Position numbers and translations under genes: made by a program. A DNA stretch of 64,000 bases from PALSA-693 sp963729695 (lineage in GTDB: Bacteria; Actinomycetota; Acidimicrobiia; Acidimicrobiales; Palsa-688), in contig CAVSOT010000001.1 in NCBI GenBank assembly GCA_963729695.1, positions 310,001 through 374,000 on the forward strand, written 5' to 3'. The notes beneath the pieces are model-generated. The model was given only the letters and a program-made list of their open reading frames with translations. It made no database searches and had not been told where the DNA came from. Of this stretch, positions 21,577-31,700 are shown piece after piece. The stretch's first letter is position 1; each line of letters opens with the position of its first letter.

Positions 21577-21788
21577 GGATTCGGGTTCGGCCCTCATCGT
21601 TGCCTCGGCGCCCCGCTGGCCCGGCTCGAAACAAAGGTGGCGATCGAGCGGCTCCTGACGATCGCGCCGGAGTACGAGTTGCGTGACATCGACCTCGGCG
21701 AGGCCTTCTACGTGCGGGGGCCTGAGCGGCGCCTGCTCGACGTCGGGCTGCCCGCGGCGCAGCGGCAAGCAGGACGCAGAAGGAACAC
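21577..21788 (+). pseudogene. Cytochrome P450 C-terminal fragment
   Basis: The frame beginning at 21577 reads FGFGPHRCLGAPLARLE, the haem-binding loop FGxGxHxCxG with its cysteine ligand, followed by VAIERLLTIAPEYELRDID and GEAFYVRGPERRLLDV, the normal P450 C-terminus. Everything upstream of the haem loop is missing and replaced by IS30 sequence. On the right, the open frame runs into the IS3 left end at 21789. It is a dead fragment of a once complete monooxygenase gene. Confidence 0.85.
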
Positions 21789-21856
21789 TGAGCCTCCCCC
21801 GCCGGAGCGGACACCTAGTCTGAGGGGACCTGGAGTCCCTTCAGGAGGGAGTCCAC

Positions 21857-22144
21857 ATGCCCCGTCCACATCCCCCGGAGTTCCGTCGTCGTGCCGTCGA
21901 GTTGGCCCGGGAGCACGCCAAACCGGTGAGCGCAATCGCGAAAGATCTCGGGATTTCCGACAGCTGTCTGCGTCACTGGATGGCGCTGGCTGACGTCGCT
22001 GAGGGTCGCCGAGAGGGCGTGAACCCCGACGAGCGGGCCGAGCTTGTCGAGCTGCGCCGTCGTCTGCGGGTGGCGGAGATGGAGAACGAGATCCTCCGGC
22101 GGGCTGCCGCCTATTTCGCCCGGGAGAACGTTCTCCCAAAATGA
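21857..22144 (+). CDS. IS3 transposase OrfA (helix-turn-helix subunit)
   Basis: This 95-aa protein has a helix-turn-helix (FRRRAVELAREHAKPVSAIA, then DLGISDSCLRHWM) and a C-terminal leucine-zipper-like helix (ELRRRLRVAEMENEILRRAA), as in IS3 OrfA proteins. It binds the inverted repeats. The stop overlaps the orfB start as ATGA, directly after CTCCCAAAA, so OrfB or an OrfAB fusion can be made by reinitiation or by a -1 frameshift in the A run. GGAGGGAG shortly before the ATG is a good ribosome binding site. Confidence 0.9.
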   Translation: MPRPHPPEFRRRAVELAREHAKPVSAIAKDLGISDSCLRHWMALADVAEGRREGVNPDERAELVELRRRLRVAEMENEILRRAAAYFARENVLPK

Positions 22145-23022
22145 TCTACGTCTTCATCGCCTGTCGCTGCGACGATCTGCCCGTCGCGGCGTGCTGTCGG
22201 GTCATGAAGGTGTCGACCTCAGGCTTTTACGCCTGGCAGGCTCACCCCGTCACCGGCCGCGACCTCGACGACGCGATCTTGACCAACCACATCTTCGACA
22301 TCCACCAGCTGTCGCGCCGCTCGTATGGGTCGCCGCGGGTCCACGCCGAGCTCCGCTTGGGTGACTTGGCCCTGCGCTGCGGCCGAAAGCGGGTCGAGCG
22401 GCTGATGCGACAGGCAGGCATCGCCGGCATCCACAAGCGCCGTGGGCACGGCTGCACCCGCCGGGATCGGATGGCTATCCCCTCCGATGACCTAGTCAAC
22501 CGCCAGTTCGCGGTCGACGCCGCCGACGCGTTGTGGGTCATGGACGTCACCGAGCACCCGACCGGCACCGGGAAGCTCTACCTAGCGATCGTGCTTGATG
22601 CCTGGTCGAGACGGGTGGTCGGCTGGTCCATCGCCGATCACATCCGCTCCGAGCTCATCGTCGACGCCCTACAGATGGCGATATGGCGACGGAACCCGAC
22701 CGGGCCGACCATCGCGCACTCCGACCACGGATCCCAGTACACGTCCTGGGCGTTCGGCCGACGGCTACGCGCCGCCGGGCTCCTCGGATCCATGGGCAAT
22801 GTCGGCGACGCCTACGACAACTCCGTCGCCGAGAGCTTCTTCGGGACCATACAACTCGAGCTGCTCGAAACCCGCACCTGGCCCGACCGGGACACCCTCG
22901 CCACGGCCATCTTCGAATGGCTCGAAGCCTGGTACAACCCGACCCGACGCCACACCAGCATCGACATGCTCAGCCCCATCGACTACGAACAAGCCCACAC
23001 ACCCGCCGCAACCGCGGCATGA
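22141..23022 (+). CDS. IS3 transposase OrfB (DDE catalytic subunit)
   Basis: This 293-aa protein starts with an HTH_21-like region (SYGSPRVHAELR), followed by the rve integrase core. The DDE triad is visible: Asp in WVMDVTEHPTG, Asp in IAHSDHGSQYTS and Glu in YDNSVAESFFGTIQ. It lies in the -1 frame relative to orfA and overlaps it by 4 bp. Length and motifs match complete IS3 (IS150/IS51-like) transposases, so it is probably active. Confidence 0.92.
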   Translation: MIYVFIACRCDDLPVAACCRVMKVSTSGFYAWQAHPVTGRDLDDAILTNHIFDIHQLSRRSYGSPRVHAELRLGDLALRCGRKRVERLMRQAGIAGIHKRRGHGCTRRDRMAIPSDDLVNRQFAVDAADALWVMDVTEHPTGTGKLYLAIVLDAWSRRVVGWSIADHIRSELIVDALQMAIWRRNPTGPTIAHSDHGSQYTSWAFGRRLRAAGLLGSMGNVGDAYDNSVAESFFGTIQLELLETRTWPDRDTLATAIFEWLEAWYNPTRRHTSIDMLSPIDYEQAHTPAATAA

Positions 23023-23157
23023 TCACCTAACCAAAACCGTCCGCCGAAACGGGGGAGGCTCAAACTCAGTTAATCGTCAGGTGAGGTACTCTGCGGGCAC
23101 TGGCCACTGGTTCTACGGGGAGGGTCCCCGCGTCTGCCGCCCGTGCTCGTATATTCT

Positions 23158-24012
23158 GTGACTAACGATCCGATGACAGAAGGCTTCCCCACCTTTCTCA
23201 GGCCACCGGTCGTTGAGACTGTGCTCGCGGTTGGCTTTGCTCAGCCTCAAGGCTTCAACTCAGTACAGATGAGTCGGTTCTGGGATCACCACTTGTCCCA
23301 GAACTTTCCTGAGGTGAGCGAGCAGCCTCGGTACGAGATGCCGATCGAGCGCCTTCACGATCCATTGTCTGCTCCTCAGCTGGGGTTCAGGTTCGTTGGC
23401 CAGCCTGCGCCGCGCCTCTGGTTCTCGGACGGGGGTGCTCACCTGGTGCAACTCCAGACCGACTGGCTCGCCTACAACTGGCGCAAAGTTGGAACCCCTG
23501 AGGAGGCTAGTTACGAGAGGTATCCGGTTGGCAGGGCTCGTTTTGCCGAAGTCGCTCAGCAGCTACGTGCTTATTTGCTCGATAGCGACTTGGGAATTTT
23601 TGCCCCAACCCAGTGCGAGGTCACCTACATCAACCACATCGAGCTTACTCAAGAGGACAGACCGCACGGTCGATTAGGCGGCGTGCTCACGACGGTCGCC
23701 GAGAATGCCCGCGGGTTCCTACCCCTACCCGAACTGACTCGATACGCGTCCTCGTACCTCATGCAGGACCATGAGCAGGTCGTCGGCCGGCTACACGTAT
23801 CAGCGGAGCCAGGTCGAGCCTCTGCACAAGGTGAGGAGATCGTCGTCTTGACGTTGACGGCTCGTGGTCGGCCGCTCTCGGCGGACCTTGAGGGCGCGCT
23901 CGCCTTCTGCGACTTGGGGCGCGAGTGGATTGTCAAGAGCTTCGTAGAGCTAACCACTGAGCGAATGAAGACCGAGCGATGGGGGTTGGTGGTCGATAAT
24001 GACCGAGGTTGA
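23158..24012 (+). CDS. TIGR04255-like protein, first gene of a three-gene cassette
   Basis: The N-terminus RPPVVETVLAVGFAQP, the FWDHHLSQNFPEV segment and the mid-protein pattern VQLQTDWLAYNWRK match the sporadically distributed TIGR04255 family (about 260-280 aa), whose function is not known. There is no signal peptide or membrane helix. The GTG at 23158 or the ATG at 23173 may start it. Neither has a Shine-Dalgarno sequence, but TATATT ends only 3 nt before the GTG, so a leaderless message is possible. The 3' end overlaps the next gene by 14 nt. Family members are patchily distributed and I recall them next to defence-type genes; the link here is inference. Confidence 0.7.
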   Translation: MTNDPMTEGFPTFLRPPVVETVLAVGFAQPQGFNSVQMSRFWDHHLSQNFPEVSEQPRYEMPIERLHDPLSAPQLGFRFVGQPAPRLWFSDGGAHLVQLQTDWLAYNWRKVGTPEEASYERYPVGRARFAEVAQQLRAYLLDSDLGIFAPTQCEVTYINHIELTQEDRPHGRLGGVLTTVAENARGFLPLPELTRYASSYLMQDHEQVVGRLHVSAEPGRASAQGEEIVVLTLTARGRPLSADLEGALAFCDLGREWIVKSFVELTTERMKTERWGLVVDNDRG

Positions 24013-24508
24013 CAACTCTGCGTTCACGGCGTTCACCCCTCGCTGGAGCCGACAGGGGACACTTGGAGCGCGTCATTCCTTATCCGGTTCTGGCGGGTCG
24101 TTCGGAGGCTCTGCATTGACTGTTCTTGAGCCATGGGGTGATTCGGCCGAGAATGCCATTAAGCAGCTACTTCTTCTCGACGAGGGATGGGATGGCGACA
24201 TGGCCGTTCCCGTAACAGATGAGGCAGCCGAAGTGTCTCAACGCCTAGTCGGCGCCCTGTATGACAGCATGCCAGAACTGATCCCGCCCTTCGTGTGTGC
24301 ATCCATTGACGGGGGCGTCACGCTTGAGTGGTCGCGTCGGAACGGGGATCACGTGCACTTCGCGGTGTCGCCTTCCGGTGGAGCCGAGGTCGTAGTGATA
24401 GCTGAGGGAGTCACTGTTGAGGGCGATCTTCGTAGCCTTGACTCTGTTTCGCTCAGCAGCGCGACCTATATCTTGAGCGCTCACTTCGGTGCTGCGCGGG
24501 GTGCCTGA
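23999..24508 (+). CDS. Second gene of the TIGR04255 cassette, 169 aa
   Basis: The ATG at 23999 lies inside the end of the preceding gene, and the stop overlaps the next start, so the three are translationally coupled. The protein has a low-complexity Ser/Gly-rich N-terminus, a conserved-looking LLLLDEGWDGDMAVPVTDEA motif and a beta-rich end (GGVTLEWSRRNGDHVHFAVS). WDG followed by Pro, then a GG-x-LEW strand, occurs in other small proteins next to TIGR04255 genes as far as I recall. There is no membrane segment. Function unknown. Confidence 0.6.
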   Translation: MTEVDNSAFTAFTPRWSRQGTLGARHSLSGSGGSFGGSALTVLEPWGDSAENAIKQLLLLDEGWDGDMAVPVTDEAAEVSQRLVGALYDSMPELIPPFVCASIDGGVTLEWSRRNGDHVHFAVSPSGGAEVVVIAEGVTVEGDLRSLDSVSLSSATYILSAHFGAARGA

Positions 24509-24953
24509 GGCTAAATCTCCCTACGTTGATGACACGGAGAACGTACCGCCTGGTTCGGTAGTCATCCGCAGGGTATTCCGCAACTGGATCAAGTGGGGAA
24601 CGGATGAAACACCTCTGCCCGCTACGGCCGCGTTTCAGTTCTACAAGCAAGACATGGCGGCGCGTGCCGGGAGCCCGGGCCCAGCCTTCTCCGTGTTTCT
24701 GCAAGGTCACGATCAGGCTCCGTCACTGGCCTGGCTGACCGAGGAGTTCCCAGGAGACGGATTCCTCCTTCTCGAGGCCGACTTCATCAGAGATAGCGTC
24801 GGGCTTGGTATTCAGCCTTGGTGCACACGTGAGGACCACCATCCCGCACACGCCATAGTGTTCCGACCCGACGGGGGTGCGAAGGTACCTGGGTCCATCC
24901 AAGCTCGGTTAGCACAGCACGGCCAGTGGCTGTACCTTCCCGAACCACCGTGA
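24501..24953 (+). CDS. Third gene of the TIGR04255 cassette, about 150 aa
   Basis: The GTG at 24501 overlaps the stop of the second gene (GTGCCTGA); an in-frame ATG at 24489 is the alternative. The product (RRVFRNWIKW, AFQFYKQDMA, FSVFLQGHD, then DHHPAHAIVFRPDGG) is soluble and carries a histidine-rich HHPAHA motif that could bind metal. No known domain is recognised. With the two genes before it, it forms a compact 1.8-kb overlapping operon set beside an IS3 element, which fits horizontal transfer as one unit. Confidence 0.6.
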   Translation: MPEAKSPYVDDTENVPPGSVVIRRVFRNWIKWGTDETPLPATAAFQFYKQDMAARAGSPGPAFSVFLQGHDQAPSLAWLTEEFPGDGFLLLEADFIRDSVGLGIQPWCTREDHHPAHAIVFRPDGGAKVPGSIQARLAQHGQWLYLPEPP

Positions 24954-25035
24954 GACCGTCTATCTTCGGGCTGAGGACTATCTGAGGACCGGCGAAGTTC
25001 GAAGCTCCTTCCAGTAGCGCTACTACCGGTGAGCC

Positions 25036-25252
25036 ACCCAGCTCATCGAGGTGCTCGCCGACTGGCCCCTCACCGTGGTGTCGGTAGCCCCACTGCTGGT
25101 CGAAGCCTGGCAACCTCACCGTTCACGACGCCCTCTACGCGGTCGCCACCCGCCGACTTGACGACGCCACCCTGGTTAACACCGACCGCAAACTCCCCAG
25201 CGCCCCCGGAGTCGACGTCCCCATCATCACCCCCGACCAACTACCCCGCTGA
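25036..25252 (+). pseudogene. PIN-domain (VapC-like) toxin C-terminal remnant
   Basis: The first part reads QLIEVLADWPLTVVSVAPLL and, after one frame change near 25110, LTVHDALYAVATRRLDDATL then VNTDRKLPSAPGVDVPI. HDALYAVA and VNTDRKL correspond to the third and fourth conserved acidic motifs of VapC nucleases. The N-terminal half with the first catalytic Asp is missing and no antitoxin gene is present. It is a toxin-antitoxin relic. Confidence 0.65.
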
Positions 25253-25350
25253 ACCCCGGTCGGGTCAATCTCAAAATCAGGCGGTCGGTCAACATCTGCG
25301 CTCCACAAGTAGTAAGGCACCGCGACGGCGAGCCAGCCGGTCGGTCGGCA

Positions 25351-25771
25351 TTAGGTCACGTCGGAGACCTCGCTCGACCCCTGAAGGAATGCACGAAGTG
25401 AATCCTGAGTAGACACCGGCACATTCTTGGGCCACGCAACAAGTAACTGCTTGCCGGAGTAGTCAAGGCGGAACACGATCCCAGCGTAAGTTTCTGCCTG
25501 CTGCTTCGTTGAAGTCAGGCTATTCAGAAATGAAGCCATCTGCTCGTTCGTCAGACTCGGCTTAAAGTGCGCGATAAGAGTCGGGGGAACACAATAGGGA
25601 GTGCGAGACTCGTTAGGAAGACAAGGTGAGTAGGAGACAGTAGTAGTTCTCGATGACTGAGTAGATGCGCTCTGGCCTTGTGACATGACCGTCGAGGGAC
25701 CACAGGCCGACAAAAATTGCCCCGCAGAGAAGAGCGAGCCCGCAGGTCCTGAACTTCACAATAAAACTCAT
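25351..25771 (-). pseudogene. Small lipoprotein gene behind RHS 3, split by one base
   Basis: An ATG at 25771, 5 bp after the RHS 3 stop, opens a signal peptide (MSFIVKFRTCGLALLCGAI). Losing one T from the T5 run that follows would join this to LSACGPSTVMSQ, a lipobox LSA-C, and to the remaining roughly 115 residues that run to 25351. As written, the two frames are separate. The mature part is Ser/Thr-rich, then polar (LTNEQMASFLNSLTSTKQQ, GIVFRLDYSGKQLLVAWPKN). Position and size suggest an envelope-anchored immunity protein for the RHS 3 tip. Whether the indel is real is open. Confidence 0.55.
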
Positions 25772-25776
25772 GGGAG

Positions 25777-28700
25777 TCAGCACTGGAAAGTTGCGTAATA
25801 CACGCTCACGACGTAGGTCCCATCAGGAGTGTCGCCTTCCGCCGTCGCGCTCCAGGGATGATACGTGATATCGAAGTCAAACCCTTCCTGTCCGAATGCT
25901 GGCAAAAAGTCCATGTACCCAGATGTCACGTGTCCGATGCCAGGAATGGGCGACCAGATCGCCCCGTACCCCTTCGTCTCTCCATACTGGTCGCTGACGG
26001 TGTACTCGCCAGAAACACCCGTCAGGTCAGTGATCTTCAGGGCTACATATGAGGACGGTACCCCCAGTCCGGTAGGGACGAAGAGGTGGGCGTCACCGAC
26101 GAAAGCCACATGCTCATAAAGCTGCCAACCAGTCTGCCTACAGGAAGCTGCACGACCAGTGAGGTCGGGCTGGTTTAACGGATCGCCGAATGCGTACGTG
26201 TAGGCGTTCGCGCAGCCCCCGTTAACCGGGTCGGGTTGGAGGAATCTCGCTTCGGTGGGGTTGTAAGGGCGGGCGCCCATGGTGATGAGGTTGTTGTTTG
26301 GGTCGGTGAGTTTGCCGGCGGCTGCGTAGGCGGCGAGTGTCGGGCTGCCGGCGGGGGTGTTAACGACGGGGGCGCTGCCGGGGAGGGGTGTGCCCCAGGG
26401 GTCGTAGGTGACTAGGTTGCTTTGGGGTGTGCCGGTGTTAGTGGCTGTGAGGGTGGTGTCGCCTTGGAGGTTGGCGTAGGACCAGGTGCTGGATGTGAGG
26501 CCGGCGGCCGGGACGGTAACGGTGACCCCGCCGGGTAGGGGTATGAGGCTGTCAACGAGGTTGCTGTTGCTGTCGAGGATGGCGGCGGCGCTGGTGGTCA
26601 TCCCACCGTAACTGTACCGGGTGGTGGTGGTGCCGTCTTGTTGTTGGGTGACCCGGTTGAGGGGGTCGTAGGTGTAGGTGGTGACCGTCCCGGCCGGGTT
26701 GGTAGTGGTGGCTAGTCGGTTGGCGCTGTCCCAGGTGAGGGTGGTGCCGTTGTCGAGGGTTTGGTTGCTGGTGCCGGGGTCGTAGGTGTAGTTGGTGTTG
26801 GAGTTCCCCCCGTTGAGGGTGGTGGAGGTGAGTTGGTCGGCGTTGTTGTAGCAGGCGCTGGTGGTGCCGGCGCCGGCGCCTGTGATGGTGGTGCTGGTGC
26901 GGTTGGTGTTGGCGCCGGCGTTGTTGTTGGGGCAGCCGCTGGTGGCGGCGTAGCTGTAGGTGGTGGTGTTGGTGGGGGTGGCGGTTTGGGTGAGCCGGCC
27001 GGCCCCGTCGTACGTGTAGGTGGCGGTGGCCGTGGTGGCGGGCGGGGCGAGGTAGCCGTCGACGTCGACGGTGACGTCAGAGTTTCCGCTGGTGTTGTGG
27101 AGGGCGATGGCGCCGTTGGTGCCGATGGCGACGGTGGCTTGGTTGGAGGCGAGTTGCCCGGGTCCGAAGGTGAGGGTGGTGGTGGCGGGCTGGGTTGCGC
27201 CGTTGGGGTAGGCGGTGATGGTGCTGTTGGCGGTGGCGTCCGGGGTGGTGAGGTTGACCACGACAGCGTTGGCGTTGGCCGGTATCTGGTCGTTGTTGAC
27301 GCCGACCACGGGCACGGTCAGGGAGGTGTTCGATCCCAGGGTTTGCCCGGCCAGGGGTTGCCCGGAGCCGGTTCGGGTGTCAGCGACGCGGGTTGGGGTG
27401 ACTGGGTAGTACTGGCTGGTGGCTGCGGCGCTGTAATAGCCCTGGACGTCCACGGTCAGGTCGGTGGTTCCCGATGCGTTGTACAGGTCGAAGCGTCCGT
27501 TGCTAGCGAGGGGCACCACGGCTTCTTTGACGGCCCCGGCGCCGAGGGAGTCGGGGGCGATCCCGGAGGAGGGGGCGCCCTGGGAGATCCAGCCGGTCCA
27601 GGCCGTGCCGTTCCAGGAGGACTCTTCTATCTGGCCGTTGGTGCCGGTGGCGTAGACGTCGATCCAGTTGGTGGTCCGAGAGATGGCGGCCGGGTTAGAA
27701 GCGAGGGCACCTCCCAGACTGGCCCAAGCGGACCAGGTGGCGCCATTCCAGTATTTCTGCCAGATGGCGTTGTCGGCGCCGCGCACGAAAATGTCTTCGC
27801 GGGTGCTGGCCCACGAGGCCACCGCAGATCCGGGGGCGATGCCGGGGGGTGGGGCGCCCTGGGAGATCCAGCCTGTCCACGCGGTGCCGTTCCAGGAGTT
27901 CTCTTCGACTTGGCCGTTGCTGCCAATGCCGTACAGGTCGATCCAGTTCGTGGTGCGCGACACCGCAGCCGGATTCGACACAATGGTGCCGCCGAGGCTT
28001 TGCCAGCCCGACCAGGTGGCGCCGTTCCAGAAGTCGTGCCAGATGGCGTTGTCGGCGCCGCGCACGAAGACGTCTTCGCGGTTGGAGACCCACGAACTTA
28101 CCGCCGGCCCTGACCCAGCCGCAATGCCGGGGGGTGGGGCGCCCTGGGAGATCCAGCCGGTCCAGGCCGTGCCGTTCCAAGAGTTTTCTTGGACCTGGCC
28201 GTTGCTGCCAATGCCGTACAGGTCGATCCAGTTCGTGGTGCGCGACACCGCAGCGGGGTTGGACGCGATAGTGCCGCCCACGCTTTGCCAGCCCGACCAG
28301 GTGGCGCCGTTCCAGAAGTCGTGCCAGATGGCGTTGTTGGCGCCTCGAACGAACAGATCCTCGCGGCCGGTGGTCCAGGAGCTCGCGGCGGGGCCGGCCC
28401 CGGCGGCGGAATAGGTCAGGTTTGCGGTGGGGGGGCGGGTCGAGCCGTCGGCGTAGGTGGTGAATGTTCCGCCCGGGTTTGCGCTGGCCGCCCCTAGGTC
28501 GACAACGGCGGCGGTGGCGCCAGCGGGCACCCCGGCGTTGCCGGTGACCTGGATAGCGGTGGTGGAGCCTGGTTGCAGGGTCCCAGCGGTGGTGCCGTTG
28601 CCGTTGCACTGGTTGGCCGGGGCGGACAGGCGGGTGTTGCAGATGCGGGTTGGGGTGACCGCCTGGTAGGCCGTGCCCGTGCCGGTGGGGATGTAGTAGC

Positions 28701-31700
28701 CCTCTACATCGACGACGGTGTCGACGGTGCCGGCCGAGTTATGGATAGCAATCTGGCCGCCTGCGCCGGTCGGGGTGGTGACCTGATTGTCGACGGGCTG
28801 GCCGGACCCAGCGACGGTCAGGGTGGTGGTGGAGGGCAGGGGCGACCCGGCCGGATAGACGGTCAGTTGGGTTGGGCTGGTGGCGTTAAAGGCGGCCACT
28901 GACACCACCACCGCGGTAGCGCTAGCGGGGATGGCGTCGCCGTTGGCCCCGGTGACTTGCACGTTCAAGGTGGCGGCCGCCCCCAGGTGTTGGCCGGCGT
29001 ACGGCTGTCCCGATCCGGTACGGGTGTCGGCCAGACGGGTGGCGGTAACCGGGACGTAGTTGCTGCTCTGGTCGAAGGTGGTGCTGGTGATGCGACCGGC
29101 GGGGGATTTGCTGGTCTGCTGGCCGTCGATGAGGGCGCCGCTGGCGCTGGTGGTGTAGTCCAGGCTGGTTTGGTTGCCGTAATTGTCGTAGCCGGCGCTG
29201 GCCACGGTGCCGTTGGCGTAGCTCACACTCGACATTCTTCCGGCGGTGTCGTAGGAGGCGGTGGCCAGGGTGGTGCCGTTGAGGGCGGTGGTGGTGGGCA
29301 GGCCGCTGTTGGGATCGTACCCGGTGGTGGTGGTCCCTTGCGGGCCGCTGCTGCTCTGGACTTGGCCGTCCTGGGCGTAGCTGCTGGTGGTGGTTTTGCC
29401 GTTGGCGTCGGTGTAGGCGATGACCCGGCCGAGCAGGTCCACGGTGGCTGTCACACAGCCTGCGGTGGTGGGGGTGGTGCAGGTCACGCCGGACTTGTCG
29501 GTGACTGCCGCGACGAGGGGGTTGCCGCCCACCGAATAGGTGTAGGTGGCGGTGCGGGCCGGGGCGGTAGAGGTAGCGGGCCAGGATTGGGCGGTTAGGC
29601 GTCCGCTATTGGGGTCGTAGGTGCTGCACTGCCAGCCGGCGGTGGAGATGGTGGTGGTGGAGCCCATTCTCAGGCCGACCTCTCTGCCGGCGGGGTCATA
29701 GACGAACTGTTGCACCCGGGATACCCCGTTGACCGAAGGGTCGGTTTGCTGTTCGAGCGGGCCGGCCTGAGGGGTGGTGGCGCTCACCCCGCACACCGCT
29801 GCTTGCGGTCCGGCCGTTCCCGAATAGTAGGTATACGTGGTCTGGTTTCCGGCCGGCAGGGTGCTGGAGGTTTTGCGGAAGAAGGCGCCCGGGCCGGGCG
29901 GCTCGTAGCTGGTTTGGGTGGTCAGCGACAGCCCGTTGGGGTCGCCCAGGCCGGCCGGGAAACCCTGCGCTGCGACTGTGGCGGCGGAGGGGTCCTGGGT
30001 GGTCTGGGTGGCGAGACCGTCGACGGGGTCGATCCCGCTGATGGGTCGCGGTAGGTGACGATGGTGACCTTGCCGTCGGGGTCTACCGTGGAGGTTTTCA
30101 GCCCATAGCCGGGGTCGATGGCGCTGTAGGGGACCACTGCCATGGATCCCCCAGGCCGCTGGTCGGAGACGGTGAAGCCGTTGCTTTGGCCGCTGGTGGG
30201 GTTCTGGATGGGATGTAGCTAACGTCGATCTGATGCCAGCCAGGGCTGGTCACAGTGAGGGTGGCATTGGTGGTGGTGCCCCAGCTGCCGTTGCCGGTGG
30301 CTTGGCCGAGAGGGGCACCATCGACAGATACTGTCAGGCTGGCTTGGGAGGCCAACTGGAATGTCCAGGTGCCGGCGGCGGGAAGGTTGATCAGCCCGGT
30401 CAGACTGAGCGACCAGGCCCCGCCGGTGCTGGCGCAAGCCGGTACGGTGGATCCCCACACATGGGTGAGGGTGGTGTCGCCGCTAAGCCCGTGGTCTGCT
30501 GACAGGGCGGCCCGCTAAGGGTGCTGTTGGACCACAGCCCGGTGTCGGGGCCGGTGATACCTTCGTCGTAACCGTAGTGGGTGTGGGGCATGACACTGTC
30601 CCGCAGCCGGCCAGGTCCGCGAGCGGCAGGTACGGGGCGGAGGTGGAAAAGCAAGCGACGGGGCAGGCCCGGACCCGTCGGTGACGTTGCTGTCGCTGTC
30701 GTACACCGTAGTGGTTTGCAGACCGGTCGGGCGACCACACCACGGGCCGTTCGGCTCCGTCCCAGCCGGTGGTGGTGGCCGCCCCGGTGGGCCCCGCCTG
30801 GGAGACGATCTCGCCGCTCGCGTTGTAGACCACCTTGGTGTCGTAGCCGCTGGCCGGCGGGACCCCGCCACCGACACCGTGGTGGTCGCCGCGGCGGGGG
30901 TGCAACTGGCGCTGGGGGGCGAGTCGGCGTAACAGTAGCTGCGGGCCGGTTGGGCTGCGCCGACCGTGGGGGCCGGTTGGGTGACGGTGGCCACCTGGGT
31001 GCAATCGGGTGTGAAGCTGGCCGCGGAGGTAGAGGCGGAGGTCATATAGCCAATGGTGGTGTCACAGGTGGGGGTGCTCGAGGCGTTGGCCGGGCAATCC
31101 GAGCGCTGACCGGCCCTGGATGGCCGCGTAGGCCAGCGGGTCCTGGAGATCGTCGAGGCGGGCGGCGCCGTCATAGGCGAAGCGTGACACCCCTTCAGGG
31201 TTGTCCACCTCGGCTAGCTCCCCCTGGGGGTTGTAGGCGAAGGTGGTCTGGATGGTGTCCGTCGGGGTGCTGTCCCAGTAGTTGATGGCGCACAGCATGT
31301 CTACCGGGGCGTTCAGGGCCACCCCGGTGGCGGTGGTGGCCGGGCAGGTGCCGTCGCCTTCGTAGTTCAAACTGATGGAACGTCCCGACACCGGCTTGGT
31401 GATGCCGGTCAGCTGCAAGGGGTCGCCGGAGTAGGTGTACTGCAGGGCGGCCGGATTGGCGCCCGAGGTCGCGGTGGTGCTCCTCCTGGTGGTGGTAATG
31501 GAGGAGACCAGCCCATCGGTGGTGAAGGTGTACACGTCGCCAGCCCGGGTGGTCAGCTGCAGGGTGCCGTCCGGATTGCGGGTCAGCAGATCAGTGTCCC
31601 CCGGAGGCGGTTGGAAGGTCTCGGCGGGGCCAGTCCCCGAGCCGGAGAAGTCGGCGGTGGAGCCGTCCGAGGCGGTCAAGACCACCGGGGTGCCATCGTC

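Larger units (their letters stand above)
21789..23062 (+). mobile_element. Intact IS3-family insertion sequence
   Basis: The element is bounded by terminal inverted repeats: TGAGCCTCCCCCGCCGGAG at the left (from 21789), and a right end (to 23062) whose complement begins TGAGCCTCCCCCGTTTCGG. It is 1274 bp long with two overlapping frames, orfA and orfB. No 3-4 bp target duplication is obvious at the ends (CAC against AAC), so one flank may have been rearranged. Both frames are uninterrupted, unlike most other transposases in the window, so this is probably a recent arrival. Confidence 0.85.

Noticed and set aside
21786..23065. Target duplication of the IS3 element
   Set aside because: The bases outside the inverted repeats (CAC and AAC) do not match, so none is claimed.
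26761..28497. Plus-strand frames opposite RHS 3
   Set aside because: They are shadows of the lectin and beta-domain repeats; products are repetitive and lack any start signal.
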